Below, one piece after another: positions 1-10,847 of a stretch of 64,000 bases of DNA (position 1 is its first letter; every line of letters starts with the position of its first letter). The notes under the pieces are model-generated. The model was given only the letters and a program-made list of their open reading frames with translations. It had not been told where the DNA came from and made no database searches. The position numbers were made by a program, and so were the translations under genes. The DNA comes from Odobenus rosmarus divergens (Eukaryota; Chordata; Mammalia; Carnivora; Odobenidae): the NCBI RefSeq assembly GCF_000321225.1, contig NW_004451670.1, forward strand, positions 272,077 through 336,076, read 5' to 3'.

Positions 1-344
1 GATAACATACTTCATGTAATTACCATTGAAACTGCTGAAAACTCCACCTGGGAAAGGTTCTAAACCCATAAAAAGACTACAGAGTGTTCACATGCTGCTA
101 GCAGCAATAATCTGGAGCTCTGCTATTAAATTTAGAGAATGCCAAGGCACAGGGTCCATGCATAATGAGACAAATATCTGACTAAAAGCTGGTTTGTTTT
201 TAATACTCTATGTTAATGTGGATACATGTGGGGCAGGGATTTGTCTTTCAAATTCCGCTGGCTCGAAGGCTGTGCGAGAGGGTAGCGGCACAGGTTCTGA
301 ACACAGCCCCCAGGGGATCAAAGCCCCATTACCCCCCTCATTCA
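1..344. other. Unclassified sequence
   Basis: No gene, exon or repeat family recognised. The 3' part (about 230-340) may be a degraded continuation of the MIR that follows, but the match there is too weak to call. Confidence 0.4.
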
Positions 345-500
345 CTGAACAAACAACTTGCTTAACCTTTCTGTGAATCAGTTTCCTTGCCTCGAAAAGG
401 GACATAGTAACAGTTTGTGTCTCACAGGATCGCTGAAATGAGTTCCTAAATGTGTAGCTCTTAGAAAGATGCCTGAAACATTTTAGCACTCCATAAACTG
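345..500 (+). repeat. MIR SINE relic
   Basis: The MIR core and 3' half are readable in order: a TTGCTTAACCTTTCTGTG stretch, then CAGTTTCCTTG, a degenerate GGGACATAGTAACAG block, CTCACAGGATCGCTGAAATGAG, and a 3' GATGCCTGAAAC followed by a CACTCCATAAA-like end. Divergence is high, as expected for an ancient mammal-wide tRNA-derived SINE. The 5' tRNA-like head is not recognisable. Confidence 0.75.
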
Positions 501-2360
501 CAGATACTAGTTCTATTAGCTTGGTTCTACAAGGACACTTTCTGGCCCTCTTCTTTACTTTTTATTATTTAAACAACAATCGCTGCAAAAAAATAAATAC
601 AAGTGAGTAAAAAGAAAATAAAATTACCCTAATTCCCACCATCCAAAATGCACATTGTTGTGAAATATCCCCATCACTGTATACTTTTTCACTACCACTG
701 CATACTTTCACTAATTTCATATCTGTTTGGGAAGGGGGCACTTATATATGCATCATTCTACGCGATGTTCTATGTAAGTAAAGCAAGCAAATACCCTGCC
801 TTCAAAGACTCTGAAATGTTAGTGGATAGGAAAGACTGTTTAATGCACACTACGCATGCATGCATGAATACATACACACATACATACATACATACATGAA
901 CTATTAAGTTAAGGAAGAGTGTCATGGAGAAAAACACCCAGTAAGTGAACAGTGAATGATGAGCAACGTTATTTTAGATAGGGTGATCAGGGAAATGCTT
1001 TCTGTGGTGATATCAGAATACAGACCAGAATGAAGTGAGAAGAAACAGCATGTGGACAATCTAAGGAAATAATTCTCTAGGCAGAGGAAGTTTGAGGTGG
1101 AAAAGTGTGTTTGTGTGCTTGTATTTTGGGTTTGGGTGCGGTACAATCGATATGCCTGGAATTCTCTAAGTGGGGAATAGAGGAGAGATGCCCTTTAGAA
1201 GAGTCTGATATCGGATCACGTATGGATTGTAGCCCCTTGTAGGGACGCTGAATTTTATTTAAACAGAAAAGATAGCATTGGTGGGTTTAGAGTGGGAAGA
1301 TGTAAGTATTTGTAATTATTTAAAAATAATATCCCGTATGGTTCTATAACAAATACATGCTATTTTGTAACTCCCTTTATCCTTCAATGGTGTAAATAAA
1401 CAGCCATATAGTCATTGAAAATGAGGCAATATTGAGAAAAGCGGTGATCTTAATAATTATGCTCAGACAAGGCATAAGGTAGAAGTTTCCCGAGCACAGT
1501 GGGACCGGGTATCTAGGTAAGTCAATTCCGCTGTGGTTTTCACCATAGAATTTCCTTTCATGAACTTGTGGCAATTCCAGCGACAGGAAAGGCGATACGA
1601 CTTTGCAGGCATAGATTATGTTTACACGACTGAGCCAGGGGGGGAGGAGGTAGCAGGGTATTATGACCCAGTGCCACAAGCTCAATATCTATACAGCCAA
1701 ACATCATCCTTCAGGGCGAGTGAGACCATGTGTTGTCATTCTCTCCACTATTACTTTTATTCTATTATTATCTATTCATTATTTCGTTTTGTAAGCAATG
1801 CAGTTGTGTTAATCATACAAGGGTACTTCAATGCTCATAGAAGTATACACTTCTTACTGTGACAAACACTGCCAAGTTGATGATTTTCACTGCTACTGAA
1901 TCTGCTACTCCCTCTATGTGAGTATTTTTCATTGTTACTAGTCAATGAGAAATATATTACATTTGTAATTACTTATTTACAGTTATTTTAAGTTTTAGCC
2001 AAGTCAACATGCCTCTAGGGAATGTCTATTTGTTGACTTCTGAAGTCCTATTGACATTTTTTAAATGTTGTTTAATTATTTCCTTTTGATTTCTCAGGTA
2101 CCATTTGTATGTTGTAGATAATATTCTATATATTTACGGCTTTAAAGCTGAGTTATACTCAGAAAGCCTGTCCTCCATCTCAGGATGATACAAATACATA
2201 GTCCTTCATATCTTAAAATATTTTGCTCAAGTTACCTTCGCATTTAGGTCTTGAACCAGTTGGAATGCTTCTGTCATATGACATAATATTAGGATTTGGC
2301 TTTTTCTTAGTTACCACCTTAAAACATCCAGTTTCCCAGGTTAGTGGTGTTTCTGGGGTT
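501..2360. other. Unclassified AT-rich sequence
   Basis: About 1.85 kb with no recognised repeat family or exon apart from the short ACAT microsatellite listed separately. Open frames here (up to 109 codons) overlap on both strands and look like chance frames. Confidence 0.45.
855..899. repeat. (ACAT)n-rich microsatellite
   Basis: Alternating GCATGCATGCATGAATAC, then CACACATACATACATACATA. A short imperfect tetranucleotide array. Confidence 0.85.
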
Positions 2361-2660
2361 TCCGCGGGCCCTGCTCTTCACTATCGCTCCCCAGGCAAGA
2401 GGAGGAGAAGCGTGCACAGTGTCCCCAGGTCCTCTGCCACCTGGCTTCCTCGGAGGCTCGGTCCACGGAGGCGCGCGCAGGCACTTGGAAAGGGGGCATG
2501 GAAGAAGCCACGTGTTCTCCTGCTTTGTTCAGCGCCCTAGAGCAGCCACGGTGGTGGGGAGGGGGTGCTGCGGGCTAGGCAGCGTTTCCGGGGCCACGTG
2601 GCCCCGCCGGGGGAGTGCAGCGCCTTCCCGATCCATTTTGCTCCTCCAGTCCCTCCTCGA
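2361..2660. promoter_or_regulatory. Candidate small CpG island
   Basis: By hand count, 2361-2640 holds about 21 CpG dinucleotides and is roughly two-thirds G+C, against an AT-rich, CpG-poor background. That gives an observed/expected CpG ratio near 0.7, above the usual 0.6 threshold. It contains two CACGTG E-boxes (2509-2514 and 2595-2600). The second sits in the 12-bp palindrome GGCCACGTGGCC at 2592-2603. The block is not one of the CpG-rich SINEs. In mammals such islands usually mark promoters or germline-unmethylated elements. No coding frame is convincing here, so the associated transcript, if any, is unknown. It could also be a GC-rich fragment of an unrecognised repeat. Confidence 0.55.
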
Positions 2661-2889
2661 AAGTCCTCCATCAGTGCTGTTGGTAGCTTTTAATCAGTTC
2701 TTTATATTACATACATGTTTCAAACATCCGAAGTGGCTTCTGTTTTCTTGCCTGCAAACTGAGGAGTTCCACCGCTGATTTCCCAAGCCGCCATTTTTGT
2801 CTGGTACTAAGTCACCTCCGCTCTCCCGCACAGCCCTCCCTCCCCCAAACTGGCAGCCTTTCAGCGTCCTGCTGTAAATAACCTCCATC

Positions 2890-3260
2890 CCAAAACCTCT
2901 GCATGACCCTTCTGCAGCCAAAAGGATCTTTCTTTCCCAAGTATTAATCTCAAATTGTCATTCCCAGCTTTGCTGAAAGCTTTCAGTGAGTAACCACTTC
3001 TTTGGCAATAAGACGAAGCCTGTATCCACACGACGCTAAGGGAGTGGTTTCTGTATTCCACTTCCTGGCTCACCGGCCACTGTGCTCTTTCTCAGGGCTC
3101 ACACAAAGCTTAGCTCCTCCTTCGGTCTTCATGCTGCCAGTTTCTCTCCACACCAGGACCTGGTTTGCTTGCAGTTTCCTCTCCCTTGAAAGCTGCTTCT
3201 TCCCTTTGCTCTTTTTTGCTGTCCTGCAAAATGCATCAGCTTTTAAATCAAGACTCTCAA
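2890..3260 (+). repeat. L2 LINE relic (probable)
   Basis: The run CCCTTCTGCAGCC, then AAGGATCTTTCTTT, then TGTCATTCCCAGCTTTGCT and AAAGCTTTCAGTG follows the order of the L2 3' region (CTGCAGCCAGAGTGATCTTT, then CACTCCCCTGCTTAAAACCC). Later parts (GGGCTCACACAAAG) are weak. Diverged, so the boundaries are approximate. Confidence 0.45.
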
Positions 3261-3582
3261 AAAAAAAAAGACTCCTACCTCTCTGATTAGTCAAATCCTT
3301 TATTAGAGTTCATACTGTGTGCATCTCCTACATTATACCTGGCAAAATTACAAATCTATATTTGCTGTGAAGATTACCTGATGTATACCAGGTTTCCCTC
3401 ACTCCAACCAGGTTCAAAACCCTATGCATTCAAAAGGTGTGTCTGCTTTTGCACATTTTTTAATCCCAGAAACTAGCACATTGCTTGGCCAAGGGGGTTC
3501 TGTGATTGTTGTTGCTATTATTCCCAGATTCTCTACTGCACTCAGGTGTTGCTCCCTCTCTATATGAAGATGTTCTTGTTTA

Positions 3583-3752
3583 GGGGCTCCTGGGTGGCTC
3601 CCTCGGTTAAGCGGCTGCCTTCGGCTCAGGTCATGATCCCAGCGTCCTGGGATCCGGTCCGCATCAAGCTCTCTGCTCAGCGAGGAACCTGCTTCTCCGG
3701 CTCCCTCTCCTTCTGTGCTCTCTCTCTCTCTCAAATAAATAAATAAAATCTT
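3583..3752 (+). repeat. Can-SINE (arctoid type), 5' member of a tandem pair
   Basis: Head GGGGCTCCTGGGTGGCTC, body CTGCCTTCGGCTCAGGTCAT, a CT-rich tract and an AAATAAATAAATAAAATCTT tail. A likely original target duplication ATGAAGATG lies at 3564-3572 and again at 3999-4007, beyond the second SINE, which shows that this copy inserted first. A tRNA-derived, L1-mobilised element, not a gene. Confidence 0.93.
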
Positions 3753-3961
3753 GGGGTGCCTGGGTGGCTCAGTCGATTAGGCAGCTGCCTTCCGCTCAGG
3801 TCATGATCCCAGAGTCCTGGAATCGAGCCCCTGGTCAGGCTCCCTGCTCAGTGGAAAGCCTGCTTCTCCCTCTCCCTCTGCCTGCCTCTCTGCCTACTTG
3901 TGTTCTTTCTCTCTCTCTCTGTCAAATAAATAAATTAAAAAAAATCTTTAAAAAAAATTAC
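3753..3961 (+). repeat. Can-SINE inserted in the tail of the preceding SINE
   Basis: Begins GGGGTGCCTGGGTGGCTCAG immediately after the previous SINE tail. It is flanked by a perfect 16-bp duplication AAATAAATAAAATCTT (3737-3752 and 3962-3977) that is itself SINE tail sequence, so insertion was into the tail of the first copy. Confidence 0.93.
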
Positions 3962-3989
3962 AAATAAATAAAATCTTAAAAAAAAACTT

Positions 3990-5165
3990 GGAGAAAAAAT
4001 GAAGATGCCCTTTTTTAAATAAAAGAGTATTATAATATTTTTGGCTACATATATTTAGTTACATATAATATATATCATAATATATTTGGCAAGGCTTTCT
4101 GCATTATCCTTGTCTTTTTCAAGATCTTATTGATCAGTCTTGCATACTTTTTTCCCAAATGAACTTTATGTTTTTTTCTGGTAAGAAAACAAAAAGTAAA
4201 GCAATAATCACAGTGATAGAAATGTTAATCACTAGGATTTGAACGAGGGCTGAATTTTTTAATATATTAATTTAGGAAAGACAGTATTTTCAAACAATCC
4301 TTTAGTGTCAGGCTTTTGATTTGTTTGCGGTTATTTTATATTATAAACAACTTGTGTCCATATGCATGTATTTTTGCAGCTTCTATTTCTTTAAATTCCA
4401 AGAAGTCTAATTGCTAGTAAAATTTGAGGTTTTGTATTCATATTATCAAAACTAGTAAAACAAGGGAATCTGAAGTACAGTATTTCACCTAGGGTGGTGT
4501 ATCCTAGACATAATGCAGTTTTAAAAAAATTATTTGAGTTACCTGTTTCATCGTCACATACTGATGAGCAATCTATTTCCCTAATCCTTGCATGGACATA
4601 AGAATTACCAATGACATAACTTTTTTATATGTCTTCCTCTGAATAATATGACTATATCGATAAAATTTTAGAGCACATAAAGGTCATGTCAGTGAATACA
4701 AATGTAATTCTATAGAGAGGGAGTGGCTATAAATCAAATTTCCATACCTCATTTTTACTGACTTTTTATCATTTCTGAGAAGTTATTCAACCATTGTCGT
4801 TATCAGTCCCACAGTTGTGTGGAAAACAAAGTCTTTACTCTGCAGGGGTTCATGATTTTACCAAATGTGTATCTCTACCTGGTGTGGTACATTTGCATCA
4901 TGTTCTTCCAATAAAGCTGTGAATTCCAAACTCCAATTTTAGGCCTAGCTTAAGTCTTCATACTGAAGAGTGCTACTGGGCTTCAGGGAAAATCAGGGAC
5001 ACATCTGAGCCTCACTTTCATGTCCCCCAACTGTCTGCATCATTGCGGTCAGTAGGCCTCTCTGCCCACAGCTCACAGAGGGTCGCTGTTCCAAGGTAAT
5101 GGAGAATTTTATGGAACCTGCAACATCATCTGTGTTCTCCATTAACCCTAATTATCAAGTATTCA
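3990..5165. other. Unclassified AT-rich sequence
   Basis: No recognised gene or repeat family in about 1.2 kb. The first 400 bases are strongly AT-rich. No open frame of note. Confidence 0.45.
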
Positions 5166-5169
5166 CAAA

Positions 5170-5290
5170 ATGGAGGTGATAATACCCCAGTTTACTGATG
5201 AAGAAACTGGGAGTCTGAATGTTCAAGAAACTTACTTAAGTTTTAAAAATAAATGAGGATCATTGTCTGGATTTGGAACCGTATCTGTTT
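5170..5290 (-). repeat. MIR SINE relic
   Basis: Antisense MIR signature: GGAGGTGATAATACCCCAG, then TTTACTGATGAAGAAACTGG, then AGAAACTTACTTAAG, corresponding to the MIR CCTCAGTTTCCTCATCTG region read in reverse. Confidence 0.75.
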
Positions 5291-5990
5291 GGGTCAAAAT
5301 CCTACACACTTTTTTGCTGGATTTCTCTGCTAATTCATTATCTGTAAATGGCAGTCTGGCGCAGTGCCCACTGCATTACCTAATGACATCTAATGCAACC
5401 GAGTGTGGCCAGCAAAAGGGCTGTGTTTCTGGAGAAACAGGTGTGCTGTTTCATTTCTGATGAGGTTTGGGCCCCTTACGAAGCCTCTTATTCTGATCTC
5501 TCTGCGGAGAATCTTAGAGTCACATTTCATGTTTACCAGGGCAACTAAATTAACCTTTCCTTGAAGCATATTTAGCTTCTTTTTCTTTCCCTGATTGAAA
5601 TTTCTGTTTTCATTTAATTTTTAATATGTTCACGTTTGTGCACATGAGCTTTGCTCTAAATTACCTCAGATCATTTGGAGAGTGGAATGATGTAAGTACT
5701 TTCAGTAAAGAAAATAAAAACTATTCAGTTTTGTTTTTCTCAGAGTGTGATGCAACAACAACAACAAAACTCATATCAAGTCTTGAAATAAATCAGTAAG
5801 GCAAAGGAAATAACAAAAAAAATCATCCTGCATTAAAAATATAGAATTGCCATGCAATGCATAGCAAACATGCTTTGCATTAGATGCACAACTCAAAACA
5901 AAGGGAAAAAAAGCATTTTTTGGAGTCAGACTAAAGAGAAAACTCATAGAGAAAGAGGAAAGCTGACAGATTGGAAGTATGGGGTTGTGG
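5291..5990. other. Unclassified sequence
   Basis: No gene or repeat family recognised. A short CAA run (5752-5767) is the only simple sequence. The 65-codon frame at 5263-5460 has no flanking splice context that I trust. Confidence 0.4.
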
Positions 5991-5994
5991 AATT

Positions 5995-6115
5995 GGGGCG
6001 TGTGTGCGTGTGCATGCGTGGGTGTTTATGTGTACATGTGTGTGCATGTGATGTGTGTGTGCATGTCTGTACGTGCGTGCATGCATCTGTGTGTGTGCAT
6101 GCATGTCTGCACATC
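5995..6115. repeat. Imperfect (TG)n/(GCAT)n microsatellite
   Basis: About 120 bases of alternating purine-pyrimidine sequence (GTGTGTGCGTGTGCATGCGT and similar), interrupted and so probably old. Such tracts can adopt left-handed DNA and are length-variable. Confidence 0.85.
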
Positions 6116-6840
6116 AGGTTCATTCTTAGTTCTCTAGAGTGCTAATTGTTATCATCCGCTATGACATGAGAAGAGATCTTGGGTTCACATGAGGTCAGGA
6201 GTTGAAAGAAAACATTCAAAAACATTTGTTTTCCATGAAAGCAAGTATCAGAAAACTAGGGCAGTGATGTTTAACACATGAGCTAAAAAAGCCTGTGAGT
6301 AGACACTGGGGTTAGACAAGGAAACAAAGTCTTATTTTTTGAATGCTTAGCCACAGACATGAGTGCATTTATATTTGAGACATGGACTATTTAAACTATT
6401 AAATAGAACAAATTTTCTAGCCCATTAAATCTGAATTTTATTTTAGTTGCTATTTTTAAAATTCATTACCAATGTGATTAAGGAAACCCTAAGCTAAAAA
6501 TTTAACACAAAAATCAAGCTCATATCGATAATATCTCTGAAGTAACTTGATGAAACCAACTTGGTGGTATAGGCTTTCAATCCAGGCTGCTGAGTGCTTC
6601 ACGCATAAACTGTGCAGAAAATGAAGCCACAATCTAAATTATAATTCACGTAAAGAGGCAATGCTCCAATAACTCTGATCAGCAGGCACATTAAAAGGTA
6701 GAATCAAACCTAAAGAACTTCCAATGATAGAAAGTTTTATGCGATGATATCCAAAAAGTATCATCTAAATGATTAAAACTAAAAAAAAAAAATTCAATCA
6801 TGTAAGAAATGTATATGACCCATCAGAATAGAATCAGTAG
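6116..6840. other. Unclassified AT-rich sequence
   Basis: No gene recognised. The 3' part may be an over-diverged extension of the L1 relic that follows. Confidence 0.4.
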
Positions 6841-7310
6841 GCTCAAAATAAAAGAAACATAATATCTATGCATGAAAAAACTTAGTCTGAAATAAAAATT
6901 CCATCAAAAGTTAATAAATATAAATAAATAAAAATATATAATACATAATGCAAATCAAACTTCCATATCAATAGAAGCAAAAGTGAATACAAAAGCTTGA
7001 ATAATCAAATAGAAAACAGGAAACAGGACTAAGAAGAAAAGAGAGAAATCTTTGTAAATGAAAGTCACAAAAAATACATATATACAGAAAATAAATTATA
7101 TCAGGAAACCAGTAAATATAAACTGATTAAACTCTTATTGAACATATACAATAAAGATTTTTCATATTGGATTTTTCATATTGGATTTTTTAAAAATCAA
7201 ATTATATGTTCAAAAGACATATCTAAAATTTAACAATATAAGTAATCAGGAAAATGCTGACTGAAAAAGAGCTGGGTTAGCTCTGGTAAATAGCAGACAG
7301 TGGAAGAGGT
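6840..7310 (+). repeat. Old L1 (ORF2-region) relic
   Basis: A-rich sense-strand L1 character. The segment around 7196-7305 (AAATTATATGTTCAAAAGACATA, then AAAGAGCTGGGTTAG, CTCTGGTAAATAGCAGAC) follows the order of the L1 ORF2 region just upstream of the reverse transcriptase. Many stops, no coding potential. The interval 7159-7189 holds a tandem duplication of TTTTCATATTGGAT. Confidence 0.5.
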
Positions 7311-7438
7311 AGCAAGTATTGGTGCATAGATAGTCAGGGTGGAGTGTAGGTCAGATACTTGTGAAGGGAAAATGAGAAAGAAGAAAGGAAAATTGGGAAG
7401 AACTTTGGACTGCAGGAGAGATCTGAAAAACTGGTTGA

Positions 7439-7451
7439 CAGGGGGCGCTGG
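7439..7451 (+). promoter_or_regulatory. CTCF-like core motif
   Basis: CAGGGGGCGCTGG matches the well-known CTCF core (YAGRKGGCGC followed by TGG-like bases) at all ten core positions. The upstream CCAS half is not conserved. It lies outside recognised SINEs. Occupancy cannot be judged from sequence. Confidence 0.45.
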
Positions 7452-8534
7452 AATACAGGTTGCCCATTAGAAGTCTTACACTGGAGAAGATTCACCCAGC
7501 TCTGGACCCTTCCTCCTACTCAGTTGCCGGCTGGTGGCAACATGACTCAGAAAGAAGGAACACTGTGGTCAGTATACTCTGTGTGACAGAGATCCAGGAC
7601 CAGAATTTCTTCCAGTGCTGTCCCATACAGCCATCTTGGATTTAGTGTGTATGCCACATCCTAGATCATGGTGCCACATCCAAGCTGGTGTGGTAGGTAT
7701 GCCTTCAACTGCCATTCCAGTGCTTTCCCAGTGAGCTGCATCCAGAGGGTAGAGCACATAATGTGATCAGTGAATCCCATGATCATGAGCCCACTTGCTC
7801 ACATCCTTCTCTCCAAAGGGTGTACCCTGAGCAGATCACATCGTGTGGCTTTTTATGCCTGCGGATCAGACGCTATCAGCCTTCAGTTAGTGGTACTGGC
7901 TAAGGCTCTGTGGTCAGGAAAGGCAAAACTGTACTCAGGGTAGATATTTATTCCTCTGATGATGAACCATCAGTTTTTCTAGGATGGAAGGAAGGGGACC
8001 AAATAACCAACTTCCTTTGAGGAACCTGGTTGGGATCCTTGAGGAATACTGCCTGTTGTTGGCTGTGGACATTCAGAACCTGCAGGAGTGAGCTTGCCTG
8101 TTGCAAACCTCCATCTCTGCCATTGTGGCCAATCCATTCCATCTTCCAGCACTGGGGGAAGTTGGTGGGGAAGGCTGGATGACGTCATATAGCTGAGTCA
8201 CTGTGTCTGCTTAGCTGTTCAGTGACTCTCCAAAGAAGGGTGCTCTCTAATGGGCATTTGGATAGGGCAGGTGATACAGAAGTCCTCACATTGATGCTCA
8301 CTCTCACATGTCCTCCAACATGTCCTTACTCAGACTCCCTCATCTAGGATCTGCCACGCCTTCTTTTTCCAGGCCCCTGACCAGCCATCATAGATAAAAT
8401 GAATAGCCAGTTTTGAGAAGGGAGAAGATATTTAATTGAATAAAAATAAATATCCAGATTATCTAAGGAGGTTCTGCTAATAGAGATATACACAGAAGTA
8501 CTATTTGTTACAATCATACAACAGAATACAATGC
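7452..8534. other. Unclassified, moderately GC sequence with CRE and AP-1 motifs
   Basis: About 1.1 kb with no family recognised. It could be an old ERV or MaLR internal fragment, but no protein similarity is visible in its short frames. It holds a perfect CRE palindrome and an AP-1 site (listed separately). Confidence 0.4.
8180..8200. promoter_or_regulatory. CRE plus AP-1 motif pair
   Basis: TGACGTCA, the palindromic full cAMP response element, is at 8180-8187. TGAGTCA, the consensus AP-1 site, is at 8194-8200, seven bases apart across a TATAGC-type spacer. Sequence match only. Whether the sites act is unknown. Confidence 0.4.
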
Positions 8535-8728
8535 CAACAACAACTTTGTCCTATAAAGGGAAAAATAGTACATATTTTAGACTTTGTGAGCCTTAAAGTC
8601 TCTGCCACAACTACCTGACTCTGCTTTGGTACACTGGGGACGAAGCAACCACAGAGAGTAAGGGAATGAATGACAGTGACCGTGTCCCCCAAAACAGGAC
8701 CAGGGCAAATTTGGCCTTCAGGCCATGC
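8535..8728 (+). repeat. hAT-Charlie MITE (MER3-like)
   Basis: Near-collinear with the non-autonomous hAT element read as CAGCAAACTTT, GTAAAGGGCCAGATAGTAAA, ATTTTAGGCTTTGTGGGCC, GTCTCTGCCACAACTAC, then a 3' GGGCAAATTTGGCCTTCAGGCC. The terminal bases are eroded. The exact family name is from memory. Confidence 0.7.
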
Positions 8729-8988
8729 CATTAAGTAAAGGAATCAGTTCTCAAAATGATACTTATAGTGTGTTATCACTTATTTAAAGTTTAAAAATGC
8801 AAAACCCTAAATATTTTAATATATTCAAACTGTATTTTTAAATGCAGAAAAACACCCAGCAAATTCACTGATGGGTATGTAAAAAAGAAAAAAATGAAAA
8901 CAGATATCCACAAAAAACTTGTAGGAGAAAATGTATGGCATAATTATCCATAATATCCCCAAAGTAGAGCAGTCAAGGGTCCATCAGC

Positions 8989-9186
8989 GGGGGCGCCTGG
9001 GTGGCTCAAGTGGTTAAGCGTCTGCCTTTGGCTCAGGTCATGATCTCAGGGTCCTGGGATGGAGCCAGGGGCTGTGTTGTTGGGCTCCCTGCTCCGCGGG
9101 CTCCCTCTCCTTCTGTACCTCCCTCCCCTGTTTGTGCTCTCTCTCTCTCATAAATAAATAAAATCTTAAAAAAAAAAAAAAAAAGA
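8989..9186 (+). repeat. Can-SINE (arctoid type)
   Basis: Head GGGGCGCCTGGGTGGCTCAA, body TGCCTTTGGCTCAGGTCATG, CT tract, AATAAATAAAATCTT and A18. A short target duplication GTCCATCA flanks it (8979-8986 and 9187-9194). The middle is rearranged: GAGCCAGGGGCTGTGTTGTT replaces the usual GAGTCCCGCATC segment. Confidence 0.93.
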
Positions 9187-9469
9187 GTCCATCAATGGCA
9201 GGATGAGTAAACACAATGGGATACATTCATACTATGGAATTGCACTATACAGTAAGAAGAAATAGACCACAACATGAATAAATGTCAAAAACATTTAATA
9301 GAAGCCTCATAAATCAGTGGTATCTATACTACATATTTTTGTTTATGTAAAATTCTAGAATAAGAGTAAGTGTCACTAATTTATGGTAGAAAAAGAGGCT
9401 GTATCTGGGTGGATGAGTGTGGACATTAACTAAAAGTATCTTTCTGGGGTGATAGAGATGTTTTCTCTC

Positions 9470-9613
9470 TTTTTTTTTAACATATTTTTTCTTTTTTTTC
9501 TATATTGACGATTTTATTGTTATCTAATATCTGCACCCAATGTGGGGCTTGCAATTACAACCCTGAGATAAAGAGTCACACACTCTACCTACTGAGCCAG
9601 CCAGGTGCCGCCA
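9470..9613 (-). repeat. Older Can-SINE relic
   Basis: Reverse-complement SINE: poly(T), then a diverged tail, CCCAATGTGGGGCTTGCAATT, CAACCCTGAGATAAAGAGTC, CTACTGAGCCAGCCAGGTGC. It lacks the CT-rich tract of the young copies and is more diverged, so it is an older subfamily. It sits inside the L1M 3' end. Confidence 0.8.
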
Positions 9614-9769
9614 TGGAGATGTTGTTTATCTGAATAGGGGTTTGAGTTTCACAGGTATATGTATCATCACAGCTCATCAAAAGGTAAATTTAAACTTCGT
9701 GCATTTTATTGTTTTTCCCCTCAAAAGGAAAAAAAAGTGTAAGTACATATTGAACCCTAGATTTTATGC

Positions 9770-10005
9770 TTGCTAAAAAGTATTTAGGGGGTGGACTAAA
9801 GTCTGCAACTTACTTTGAAATGCATCAGAAAATATAAGTCAATAAATGGATAGAGGGATGTATAGTTGGATACATATATGGTAAAGCAAATTTTAGAAAA
9901 AGAGTTGTAAAATATAGATGGTTGGTATATGGGCATTCACTGTAAAATCATTTTAATGTTTATGCATGTTTCAAAATGTTCATAATAAAATATTAGAAGA
10001 AAAAT
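9770..10005 (+). repeat. Second L1M 3' UTR end
   Basis: CTTTGAAATGCATCAGAAAA, TGGATAGAGGGATG, GGTAAAGCAAATTTTAG, TATGGGCATTCACTGTAAAA and TTCATAATAAAATATTAGAAG, the usual end of an old L1 3' UTR with its AATAAA. Confidence 0.7.
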
Positions 10006-10842
10006 AAATAGGAATTATAAACATCATATTCAAGATAATGATATTTGCCATCATGATTTTGTTTCTGCTTCCTAGATTATATTTTTTAAAGAAATATTAA
10101 TGCATCACAGTGAATTTGTCGAAAAATGATATGAAGCTACAATTTTTACATTTTGTTCAATATCCACCAATATATTCAAATAAAACTTGCCTATAATTTA
10201 TTTTCCATTGACTATCAATCTCTTATTCATGGGTTATTCATAGATTCCAGCAAGAGTCTGTTAATTCATGTGTATTTTAAAGCATTTTTCCTAGATAAAT
10301 AAATGCATTATATATTTTCTTATAATCATATATTCCTGTATTGACCTCTAACATAATTTGTTGCTTTCCTATAGTAAGTTTGCTCATGTTTTCCCTGTGA
10401 AGTATATAATAGATTCTACAGTGGTCTTTAAAAAAGGCATTTATCCAGATATGACTTACTAAAATATTTACATAACTTTAGTAATCAAAGTAGTAATATA
10501 AACATTTCTGGCAATAAGGTTGTATATGTTTAAAACAATTGCAAGCATTTACTTATAATTCGGGTAAACTATTCTCTCTTTTCCTTCTTTTTTTCTTGAT
10601 ACTGAAATGCTCCATATTAGAAGCTCTAGAATTTAAAACTTCAAATTTTCTAAATTTAAATATATCTAGATCACTTTAGAATAACGAGAAGGGGATTGAT
10701 TTTCTAGCAACACATGCTAAGTTCGTCATTCCAACCTTAAGCTGACACTGTGTCTATTTTAATATTATCCATGAGTTTATATTCTTCTAGGTGTTTAAGC
10801 TATTCCTTTCATGTACTATTGGAATTTGATCATTTTATAGTG
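10006..10842. other. Unclassified AT-rich sequence
   Basis: About 840 bases, very AT-rich. No gene, repeat family or motif that I can support. Confidence 0.45.
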
Positions 10843-10847
10843 ATTAC

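Larger units (their letters stand above)
8890..9745 (+). repeat. L1M 3' end, interrupted by two SINEs
   Basis: Typical old L1 3' sequence on both sides of the SINE at 8989-9186: AATTATCCATAATATCCCC before it, then GGATGAGTAAACACAATGGG and CTATGGAATTGCACTATACAG after it, then TTTCTGGGGTGATAGAGATG. After the minus SINE at 9470-9613 it resumes at GAGATGTTGTTTATCTGAAT, repeating GAGATGTT as a probable target duplication. Confidence 0.75.

Noticed and set aside
2344..2778. 144-codon frame across the CpG-rich block
   Set aside because: GC-rich DNA has few stops. A second plus frame (2223-2540) is open over the same bases and neither has a domain.
3583..3961. tRNA genes from the SINE heads
   Set aside because: The heads are tRNA-derived but part of dispersed retroposons. 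No intact cloverleaf with a functional anticodon arm was seen.
5995..6115. CRISPR-like or satellite array
   Set aside because: It is an imperfect TG/GCAT microsatellite with no spacers.
7452..8400. Old ERV internal region
   Set aside because: Suspected from the wording, but no recognisable retroviral protein motif or flanking LTR was found.
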